Assembly: GCA_002332755.1 (NCBI GenBank)
Contig: DDBO01000201.1
Location: forward strand, 1 to 12,838
Direction: 5' to 3'
DNA from: Bacteroidales bacterium UBA2030
Lineage (GTDB): Bacteria > Bacteroidota > Bacteroidia > Bacteroidales > TTA-H9
Length of the DNA: 12,838 nucleotides
The translations under genes and the position numbers were made by a program. The notes beneath the pieces are model-generated. The model worked only from the letters and a program-made list of their open reading frames with translations. It was not told where the DNA came from and made no database searches. How positions within the stretch are numbered: position 1 is the stretch's first letter; each line of letters starts with the position of its first letter. Below are positions 6,645-12,838 of this stretch, in pieces.

Positions 6645-7409
6645 TTAAAATTCTATTTCGACTACAGCCGGGCAATGATCGCTGTGAACAACATGTGGTA
6701 AGATAGTAGCTCCCCTGAGTTTGGGCTTTAAATTTTCTGTAACCATGTGATAATCGATACGCCAGCCGAGGTTTCGGCTTCTTGCATTAGCTCTGAAGCT
6801 CCACCAGGTATATTGATGGGGTTGTTGATTGAATACCCTGAAGGTGTCAACAAAACCCGAAGCGATAAAGCGGTCCAGCCACTCACGTTCTTCCGGTAAA
6901 AAACCACTGCTGTTGGAATTACCTATCGGGTCGTGGATGTCGATAGGTTTATGACAGATGTTGAAATCGCCTGAGATAATGAGTTTGGAGCGCTCTTTTC
7001 GTAATTCTTTGACATAATTCAGGAAGTCTTCCAGCCATTTCATTTTAAATTCTTGTCTTACGTCACCGGTGGTTCCTGAAGGATGATAAACGCTGATGAC
7101 AGAAATATCGCCAAAATCTGCGCGAATGAAGCGTCCCTCCCGGTCATATTCAGGAATGCCCATGCCTTCAATTACACGGTCAGGTTGATGAAGCGCAAGC
7201 AAGCCCACTCCGCTGTATCCTTTTTTTTCGGCAGAGTGCCAAAAACAGCTGTACCCCAGATTTTTAAATTCTTCGGAAGGAATTTGGTCTGGTTGGGCCT
7301 TGGTTTCCTGAATACATAAAATATCCGGCTTCTCTCCTGACAACCAGTGAGTCAGACCTTTATTGATTGCCGAGCGTATTCCATTTACATTGTAAGTAAT
7401 AATCTTCAT
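6645..7409 (-). CDS. xth: Exodeoxyribonuclease III (AP endonuclease)
   Basis: This is a cytoplasmic Mg-dependent exonuclease and abasic-site endonuclease of the exonuclease III/ExoA family, acting in base excision repair. At 254 residues it has full family length. The active-site motifs are all present: TYNVNGIR (Asn7), IQETKAQ (Glu35), VYHPSG (Tyr108), SGDFNICH (Asp148, Asn150), the DNA-contacting region TWWSFRANAR followed by LGWRIDY (Asp219), and HSDHCP (Asp244, His245). Spacing agrees with the characterised enzymes. The start lies 10 bases after the methyltransferase stop, so the two are co-transcribed. No Shine-Dalgarno sequence precedes the ATG, which is usual for this phylum. Confidence 0.97.
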   Translation of the reverse strand: MKIITYNVNGIRSAINKGLTHWLSGEKPDILCIQETKAQPDQIPSEEFKNLGYSCFWHSAEKKGYSGVGLLALHQPDRVIEGMGIPEYDREGRFIRADFGDISVISVYHPSGTTGDVRQEFKMKWLEDFLNYVKELRKERSKLIISGDFNICHKPIDIHDPIGNSNSSGFLPEEREWLDRFIASGFVDTFRVFNQQPHQYTWWSFRANARSRNLGWRIDYHMVTENLKPKLRGATILPHVVHSDHCPAVVEIEF

Positions 7410-7419
7410 AGGCTAGGTT

Positions 7420-8028
7420 TTACTGTTTTTTTTTTTTTTGAGCCGTAAGCCTGACCACTTTGGCTTTACCCTTGTGCCCATGACCTTCGGCCAATTCCAC
7501 ATCCGCAGTGTAAAGTTCGATAATTTCCAGATTTTTGAAATCTTGCAGTAAAGTTTCTTCGTCATAAAGCATTTCCGGGTCTTTAGGCCCGAAAGGGCTG
7601 CCCAGGTGTTGTTTGTGGAATGCTTCCAAAACCAGGTACCCATCGGGGGCCAGAAATTGTTGAAGTCGGGCATGAGCTTCCTTACGCATGTGGGAAGGCA
7701 TGTGGAGGTATATAAGCCCAACCATATGAAAGTAATTGTCCGGATAGTGGGCTTCGGGCACACCCGCAAGACGATAGTCTATTCGCAGTGCACGTTGTTT
7801 GGCCAATTTCAGCGCTTTTTCTTGAGCTACCCGGCTCTGGTCGAAGGCATAAACATCGCAGCCCAACGAAGCTGCAAATACGGCATTGCGTCCTTCGCCT
7901 TCTCCGGGAAGTAATACCAGCCCGGGATGGTACTTTCTCAGTTTTTCGCTTAAATAGACATTAGGCTCCTTACCATAATAATAATCCTCGGAAGCAAACC
8001 TGATGTCCCAGGGATTTTGTTCAGCCAT
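7420..8028 (-). CDS. Class I SAM-dependent methyltransferase, TehB-like
   Basis: From the ATG at 8028 this protein has 202 residues. A longer frame begins with TTG at 8073, but the family N-terminus (NPWDIRFASEDYYYGKEPN) follows directly after the ATG, which supports the shorter start. Motif I is VLLPGEGEGRNAVFAA (38-53), followed by an acidic residue in FDQS (62-65). A strand with LIYLHMP and the segment LAPDGYLVLEAF (117-128) complete the Rossmann fold. The family resembles TehB and thiopurine methyltransferases, which methylate small thiol, selenium or tellurium compounds; the substrate here is unknown. The C-terminus is a Lys-rich tail coded by a 14-base A tract, a likely site of length variation. 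The upstream DUF364 gene ends 76 bases away, and xth starts 10 bases downstream. Confidence 0.88.
   Translation of the reverse strand: MAEQNPWDIRFASEDYYYGKEPNVYLSEKLRKYHPGLVLLPGEGEGRNAVFAASLGCDVYAFDQSRVAQEKALKLAKQRALRIDYRLAGVPEAHYPDNYFHMVGLIYLHMPSHMRKEAHARLQQFLAPDGYLVLEAFHKQHLGSPFGPKDPEMLYDEETLLQDFKNLEIIELYTADVELAEGHGHKGKAKVVRLTAQKKKKQ
7426..7439 (-). repeat. 14-base homopolymer (A14 in the sense of the methyltransferase gene)
   Basis: Fourteen consecutive T on the plus strand read as A14 at the 3' end of the methyltransferase gene, coding Lys-Lys-Lys-Lys after CAA and before CAG-TAA. Such a tract is prone to replication and transcription slippage and also to sequencing error. A gain or loss of one base changes only the last residues and the position of the stop relative to xth. 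Confidence 0.9.
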
Positions 8029-8104
8029 AGTTGTTTTCAATACTATTATTTGATTTTTCCCTTTAAGGAACAAGCCAGAAGGCTAAAAGTTACAGGAAAT
8101 TCAT

Positions 8105-8944
8105 TCAGCTGATTTGAAGTCTGGGATCTTTGATGTTTTCAACAAGGGTGATTTTTTCAGCGCAATATCGGAAAAGGTGATATCCTGCTCCGCCTTCGGC
8201 TGCCAGCTGAAATATCAAATCAGGTCGGGTGAGTCGTGTCCCACCGACAAGGTGTATGTTTTTGTTGAAGAGAGCATCGGGAAGAAAGCTGCTCGTGGGC
8301 CCGGTAACAATATTTAGACTAGTGGGTGACAGACATTTTGCCAAATCAGCAAAGGTTTGATTAACGAGGGTCAAACCCGTGATGACTACAAGGTCGGATT
8401 CGGGGAGAAGATAAGGGTAGGCGGACGCAGGAGCAAAGTACTGTTTTTCATTGTTTTGGAGAACATTTTCGTTGAGCTCCAGTACTTTTAACTGACAACC
8501 CAGGGCTGTGAATTTTTCGATATACGAATGAAATGCTCCAACCAAACTTACTTTTTTACCAGAAAGCCATTCTCTGTTTATCAGGTCAACGGGGTCGGCA
8601 CCCACTAAGAGGGTGCCCCGGTTATTCCCAAGAAGGGGAGAAGAGAGTGCATTGATAACCGCCGCTTTCAGACTTAGAATTAAGTTTTTTTCATTGGGCA
8701 ATGCGAAAAGGTCGTTTATGGATTGACCGGTAAACTGCAGGGGAGAGAATGGACCGAAGTAGCGTTTGTCTTTTTTACAATGCACTTCGTTATCAGCGGG
8801 GGGTACGGTAGAAGCAAAGCCAATCAGCCCTTCACTGAGTTCAACAACTGTAATGTGTAACCCAAATAATACCTTTTGAAGAAAAATATTATGAAGGCTG
8901 CCATATCTTTCTCTCAATAAATGAATGGTTTCATCGAGTATCAT
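8105..8944 (-). CDS. DUF4213/DUF364 protein (putative heavy-metal chelation domain)
   Basis: This protein has 279 residues with no signal peptide, so it is cytoplasmic. The N-terminal part (about 1-90) matches DUF4213: VLFGLHITVVEL and GFASTVPPADNE with His55-Cys56. The C-terminal part (about 105-260) matches DUF364, a Rossmann-like domain: a TLLVGADPVDL strand, KVSLVGAFHSYIEKF (131-145), LPESDLVVITGLTLVNQT (180-197), NIVTGPTSSFLPDALF (211-226) and LVGGTRL. DUF364 has been named a putative heavy-metal chelation domain on structural grounds; its reaction is unknown. Here the gene lies 58 bases downstream of a metal-efflux adaptor on the same strand, which favours a metal-related role. No terminator was seen in the gap, and an imperfect -7-like GAACTTTG lies at 8962-8969, so it may also have its own promoter. 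Confidence 0.82.
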   Translation of the reverse strand: MILDETIHLLRERYGSLHNIFLQKVLFGLHITVVELSEGLIGFASTVPPADNEVHCKKDKRYFGPFSPLQFTGQSINDLFALPNEKNLILSLKAAVINALSSPLLGNNRGTLLVGADPVDLINREWLSGKKVSLVGAFHSYIEKFTALGCQLKVLELNENVLQNNEKQYFAPASAYPYLLPESDLVVITGLTLVNQTFADLAKCLSPTSLNIVTGPTSSFLPDALFNKNIHLVGGTRLTRPDLIFQLAAEGGAGYHLFRYCAEKITLVENIKDPRLQIS

Positions 8945-9002
8945 GGTTAGCCATTTGGGGGCAAAGTTCGCAATTAATCCATGGAAAATGGTTGAAATAA
9001 AA

Positions 9003-10112
9003 TCAAGGAATGGGCAATTGTCCTGTACCGGTGGTTACGATGGAGCCCAGAGTGTCGGTAATCGCTATCCGGTTGCCCGATTTTGCAGCAATATGCAACT
9101 CGCGAGGTCGAAGTTTAAGGTTACCCTTTTCTGTACTAATTACTTCATACACAAACGATTTATTGTCTGATTCGATAATCGCGGTTTCGGGAATGGATGG
9201 CAAAATTCGCGGGTTGATCAATACCACAGCAGAAATTGTAAGGTTTTCAGCAACATAGGGTAGATTATATGAGTTAATCTTTGCCAGTGCAGTCATTCCA
9301 CCGCTTTCAGGGTCGATGGAGGGAGTGATGCTATAAACCTGGGCTTTGAATTTTCTGTTTTCCATGTCGGGTAGCGTGAATTCTACCTGTTGGCCTATGC
9401 TTATTTTCCCAAGGTCTTTAGGGAGCAAATGAATGGCCAGTTGGATTGTATGGTGGTTTAAAATATATCCCAATTGCGTTCCGGGGGAAATGCTGCTATT
9501 GATGTTTACGCTGAGATTGCTAAGAATGCCGCTGATGGGAGCTCGTAAAATAAAAGTCGGACTAAGCGACATTGATGAAGTATCCTCGCCTAAAAAGGCA
9601 AGTCTGGCACTGGCTGCATTGAATCGGGCCTGTAAAGTTAGCAGGCGGGTCTCGGCCTGAAGGAGTTCTTTTTTGGCTGTAATTTCGTTTTCAGCCAAAG
9701 TTTTCAGCCTTTGATAGTCGCTGCGTGCTTGTTTAAGCTCTGCACGCAGTTCTTCATGTTCGCGCAACCAGTCGATAGCCTCCGTCGATTTGATTCTAAG
9801 GATAGGACTGCCTTTAGATACACTCTGGCCGGGCCTGGCAAAGATTGCGTCAACCCATCCTGTGACAGGAGACAGCAGAAAAGCTTTCCCTTCCGGAGGA
9901 CTTATCAGCATTGCGGTTACAGGGAAATTGTCGTAAAAAGTATCTATTGTCGGTGCCGATATTAATATTCCAGATTCTTTCACCTGGTCAGCCTCTAGTT
10001 CCAATATATTCGCCATTTCCGGTCCGGGAGTTGTGGATTGGTTGCTCGGTTTGCAGGCAATTGTAAACAAGCTTAAAATCAATACATTGTAAATTAAACG
10101 TAAGGGTTGCAT
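9003..10112 (-). CDS. Efflux RND transporter periplasmic adaptor subunit (CzcB/CusB type), lipoprotein
   Basis: This is the membrane-fusion protein that links the inner-membrane RND pump to the outer-membrane channel. The ATG at 10112 gives 369 residues starting with a lipoprotein signal (hydrophobic 6-17, FTIAC, Cys20); an in-frame upstream ATG at 10154 would overlap the pump gene and spoil the signal. In order: the first half of the lipoyl/biotinyl-like domain (about 78-107, with SPVTGWVDAIFARPGQSV), a coiled-coil hairpin rich in Glu, Leu, Arg and Lys (about 110-170), the second lipoyl half FILRAPISGIL (187-197), a beta-barrel domain (about 205-290) and the membrane-proximal domain to GTGQLPIP. 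No His-rich metal-binding N-terminal extension is seen. The gene starts 10 bases after the pump gene stops, so both are one operon. Confidence 0.92.
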   Translation of the reverse strand: MQPLRLIYNVLILSLFTIACKPSNQSTTPGPEMANILELEADQVKESGILISAPTIDTFYDNFPVTAMLISPPEGKAFLLSPVTGWVDAIFARPGQSVSKGSPILRIKSTEAIDWLREHEELRAELKQARSDYQRLKTLAENEITAKKELLQAETRLLTLQARFNAASARLAFLGEDTSSMSLSPTFILRAPISGILSNLSVNINSSISPGTQLGYILNHHTIQLAIHLLPKDLGKISIGQQVEFTLPDMENRKFKAQVYSITPSIDPESGGMTALAKINSYNLPYVAENLTISAVVLINPRILPSIPETAIIESDNKSFVYEVISTEKGNLKLRPRELHIAAKSGNRIAITDTLGSIVTTGTGQLPIP

Positions 10113-10122
10113 AGGATTCGGA

Positions 10123-12838
10123 TTATTCAATGTTAAAATACTTGTAATCAGCATAAGTTTGCATATAATTCAACTGGGTTTCAAGGTATTGACTGTGAAT
10201 GGTCAATGCCTCTTCAAGCGCAGCCATGGCCTCGAAAAAACTCAGTTCTCCCGTCTCAAAGCCTTTCTGACTGGTAATAGCTAAGATGGGCATTAGCTCC
10301 TGCCTTAGAGAATAAAGAGTTTGCAATTCTGTTTTTAGGGTTTCCAATCTGGATTTGAGTGTGCTAAGCTTTGCCTTGCGTCGGTTTTGATAATCAAGAA
10401 GATAATAATAGGCAGCGTCCTGCTGGAGCTTGTGTTGTTTTACTCTATGTTGCACTGGAAAAAACCATAGCGGCAGACTTAAACCTAGTTGGTAACCTTT
10501 GTAATTCTTGTTTCCATCAAAATTATTGGTTCCATTAAATACTTCTGCAGAGAATCCAGGCAAGAAAGAGGCAAGATTTTCATGATAGACCGCCTTTGCA
10601 TGCTTCAAGCGCAATTCAAATAATTTATATCCCGGATCAGGTAAGGTTTCAATATTGGAGAGCAATTCTATGTCTATTGGAATATCAGCAGGAACAAGGC
10701 TGTCGCTTGTGTTTAGTATGCTCTGCAGGGTAGTATGTGCATTCTTTACATCGGCCATTACCTTCAATAAGTCGGCATGCGCTCTCTGTTGTTTGCTTTT
10801 CATGGCTAAGTAACTCAGGCGATTTCTCTCTCCTTGTTCGTAAAGGGCTTGGGCTTTTATTACTAACAGACTGTAAATGCTATCTGTTTGTCTGTTAAGT
10901 TTCAGCTTTTCTCCTGCTATTTTTAGGTTCCACCAGGCTTTAAAAGCAGCAGCATCTAATTCATTTTCCCTGACTTCTGTCAAGGCTTGCTGTATGTTGA
11001 ATTCTTCATTTAATACTTTTTTCCGTAAACTATATGTCAGAGGAAATTCAAATTGTTGGCTGATTCCCCATACACGAAGGGGATAACCATTTTCTGCAAT
11101 ATTGTTTTGGTCGTAGTTGTGATAAACTGTAGTGGGACCAAAATTCCAAGCTGTATGGATGCGTTGACCCGCAGCCTTGGTCATTGCTCGTTCGGCCATC
11201 AACCCGGCGTTGTTTTGCTGTGCTATTTTTATGGCTTCATCTGGTGTGATTACCTTAACTTGTTGGGAATAAATGAACAATGGCATAAGGAGGGGTATGA
11301 GTACCAGCAATGGGCGAGAGGATCGGATGAGCCGTGGAGGCCAGAGAGTAAACCCCTTAACATCGTCAAGAATGGCATAGAGCAAGGGTAAGGCAATCAT
11401 GGTAAGTAAGCCCGAGGTGAACAATCCTCCAATTACCACAGTAGCCAGGGGTCTTTGTACTTCTGCTCCGGCCGAGGTGCTTACGGCCATGGGCAAAAAG
11501 CCCATAGCTGCAGCACCGGCTGTCAGCATAACGGGACGTAAGCGCTGCCGGGTACCTTTCATAATGCGTTCTTTCATATCGCTGATTCCATGCTCTTTCA
11601 ACTCTTTTAAATGCTCTATCAATACTATTCCATTAAGCACGGCAATACCAAACAAGGCGATAAATCCTACGGCTGCCGAAATGGAAAAAGGCATGCCACG
11701 CACCCATAGTGCAAATACACCACCTACCAGTGCCAGAGGAATAGCTGTGAAAATCATAAATGCATCTCTAAACGACTGGAATGCAAAATGTAAGAAGATA
11801 AAAATCAATGCAATAGAAATGGGTACAATGTATTCGAGTCGGTTGAGGGCATTCTGCAGGTTTTCAAACTGACCTCCATAGGTGACGTAGTATCCCGTAG
11901 GAAGGCTGACTTTTTGTTCTATGATTTGCTGCACATCTTTCACCACCGATTGCAGGTCGCGATTACGTACGTTAACACTTACGACAATGCGGCGGTGGGT
12001 CATGTCGCGTGAGATTCGGGCCGGGCCTGTTGTGTAATTTATATCTGCAATAGCCGATAAAGGAATAATTGTTCCATTGGGTAAGCTGATGGGAAGTTTC
12101 TTTAGGTTCTCTATATCCTGTCGGAAATTTTCTTTCAAACGTACCACCAGGTCGAATCTTTTTTCTCCTTCAAACACCACACCTGCAATGCTTCCACCAA
12201 ATGCTGCCGTAAGACTTTGATTGAGCGTGAAAACATCCAGGCCGTACCTCGCCAATTGTTGGCGGTCATATTTTACTGCCATTTGAGGCAACCCTTCGGT
12301 TTTTTCGATGATGACATCAGCTGCTCCCGGTACTTTTTCTATCATCGATTTGATCTCTCTCGCTTTGCCTGCAAGAATGTTTAAGTCTTCGCCAAACACC
12401 TTGACGGCCAAGTCGCTCCTTACCCCTGTAATTAATTCGTTGAATCTCATTTCAATAGGTTGGGTGAACTCATAATCGATTCCCGGGATCCTGCTCAGGG
12501 CCTCCTTAAATCGATTGGCAAGCTCTTCCTTATTCTTTGCAGCCTTCCATTGCTTTTTGGGGTACAATTTGATGATCATATCAATTTCCTCCATCGACAT
12601 GGGGTCGGTGGGAACTTCGGCTGCTCCAATGCGGCAGACTATCTTTTCAACTTCGTTTGGAAATTTTTCTTTCAGAATTTGTTCCATTCGTGTGGTTAGC
12701 CGGATGGTTTCGCTCAACGAAGTGCCTGTTCGCAGCACGGGTTGTATTACAAAATCTCCCTCATCGAGGGTGGGAACAAATTCTCCGCCTAAGCGGGTAA
12801 AAACTATACCTGCCAGGATAAGTGAGGCGAATCCGGCA
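10123..12838 (-). CDS. CzcA/CusA-family metal efflux RND pump fused to a TolC-like outer-membrane factor, 5' part outside window
   Basis: The frame is open to the right edge: codons beyond the GTG at 12738 read GGEFVPTLDEGDF, a conserved RND segment, so the gene enters from outside; 904 C-terminal residues are visible. Visible residues 1-493 are the second half of the pump. They comprise the end of TM7, porter subdomains (EFTQPIEMRFNELITGVRS; ARYGLDVF; FGGSIAGVVFEGEKRFDLVVRL), TM8-TM12 and the typical GAAAMGFLPMA and GAEVQRPLATVVIGG. The text resembles CzcA (Zn/Co/Cd) more than copper-specific CusA. After a short basic linker (WPPRLIRSSR) comes a hydrophobic, signal-like segment (PLLVLIPLLMPLFIYSQ) and then an outer-membrane efflux domain of about 380 residues, starting ITPDEAIKIAQQNN and containing long coiled-coil helices. 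Pump and channel are thus one frame without an internal stop. TM4 with its proton-relay acids is outside the window. The adaptor gene follows after 10 bases. Confidence 0.93.
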   Translation of the reverse strand, partial: AGFASLILAGIVFTRLGGEFVPTLDEGDFVIQPVLRTGTSLSETIRLTTRMEQILKEKFPNEVEKIVCRIGAAEVPTDPMSMEEIDMIIKLYPKKQWKAAKNKEELANRFKEALSRIPGIDYEFTQPIEMRFNELITGVRSDLAVKVFGEDLNILAGKAREIKSMIEKVPGAADVIIEKTEGLPQMAVKYDRQQLARYGLDVFTLNQSLTAAFGGSIAGVVFEGEKRFDLVVRLKENFRQDIENLKKLPISLPNGTIIPLSAIADINYTTGPARISRDMTHRRIVVSVNVRNRDLQSVVKDVQQIIEQKVSLPTGYYVTYGGQFENLQNALNRLEYIVPISIALIFIFLHFAFQSFRDAFMIFTAIPLALVGGVFALWVRGMPFSISAAVGFIALFGIAVLNGIVLIEHLKELKEHGISDMKERIMKGTRQRLRPVMLTAGAAAMGFLPMAVSTSAGAEVQRPLATVVIGGLFTSGLLTMIALPLLYAILDDVKGFTLWPPRLIRSSRPLLVLIPLLMPLFIYSQQVKVITPDEAIKIAQQNNAGLMAERAMTKAAGQRIHTAWNFGPTTVYHNYDQNNIAENGYPLRVWGISQQFEFPLTYSLRKKVLNEEFNIQQALTEVRENELDAAAFKAWWNLKIAGEKLKLNRQTDSIYSLLVIKAQALYEQGERNRLSYLAMKSKQQRAHADLLKVMADVKNAHTTLQSILNTSDSLVPADIPIDIELLSNIETLPDPGYKLFELRLKHAKAVYHENLASFLPGFSAEVFNGTNNFDGNKNYKGYQLGLSLPLWFFPVQHRVKQHKLQQDAAYYYLLDYQNRRKAKLSTLKSRLETLKTELQTLYSLRQELMPILAITSQKGFETGELSFFEAMAALEEALTIHSQYLETQLNYMQTYADYKYFNIE

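Noticed and set aside
8029..8073. Upstream TTG start for the methyltransferase.
   Set aside because: The added residues do not resemble the family, and the conserved N-terminus begins right after the ATG at 8028.
8071..8084. Small inverted repeat AGCC-AGAA-GGCT as a terminator after the DUF364 gene.
   Set aside because: Only four base pairs and no T run on the relevant strand.
8962..8969. GAACTTTG (minus strand) as a promoter -7 element for the DUF364 gene.
   Set aside because: It lacks the first T of TAnnTTTG and no TTG/TTTG sits at the right distance upstream; not enough to list as a promoter.
10113..10154. Upstream ATG for the RND adaptor.
   Set aside because: It overlaps the end of the pump gene and would place 14 residues before a well-formed lipoprotein signal; the ATG at 10112 is preferred.
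10877..11872. Open frames on the plus strand opposite the pump-channel fusion, and similar frames opposite dnaK, xth and the adaptor.
   Set aside because: They mirror strong coding sequence on the other strand, have no recognisable domains and no start context of their own.

Overview
The window reads as a chromosomal segment of a member of the Bacteroidota. The evidence is a type IX secretion (T9SS) sorting domain, a DUF5777 beta-barrel protein, an RND pump fused to its outer-membrane factor, a promoter of the TAnnTTTG type, and start codons preceded by A/T-rich sequence rather than Shine-Dalgarno motifs. The lineage below phylum cannot be fixed from what is visible. No rRNA, tRNA, CRISPR array, transposase or phage gene was seen.

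Plus strand, left part: the 3' end of dnaK (cut by the window edge) closes with a strong intrinsic terminator. Next is a very small Cys-rich gene of the GDCCVxC family, split by an apparent -1 frameshift at a T6 run. A good Bacteroidota promoter at about 2100-2127 then precedes a tight six-gene run (2159-5963). It encodes a T9SS-exported protein with one haem motif, a lipoprotein with two cytochrome c-like domains, a second lipoprotein with one such domain, a membrane-anchored OB-fold protein, a YceI-family lipid-binding protein and a DUF5777 outer-membrane beta-barrel. All six are predicted to act outside the cytoplasm. Four haem-attachment motifs, a lipid or quinone carrier-like protein and a barrel together suggest an envelope redox module; its function is unproven, and it is the best candidate here for an undescribed system.

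Minus strand, right part (read from right to left): a CzcA/CusA-type metal efflux RND pump whose C-terminus is fused to a TolC-like outer-membrane factor (cut at the right edge), its periplasmic adaptor lipoprotein, a DUF4213/DUF364 protein (putative heavy-metal chelation), a TehB-like SAM-dependent methyltransferase, exodeoxyribonuclease III (xth) and pyridoxamine 5'-phosphate oxidase (pdxH). Pump and adaptor are clearly one unit, and the DUF364 gene may belong to it. The methyltransferase and xth are separated by 10 bases, with a 14-base A tract at the end of the methyltransferase gene.

The two gene runs converge at about 5964, where their stop codons are one base apart with no visible terminator between them.
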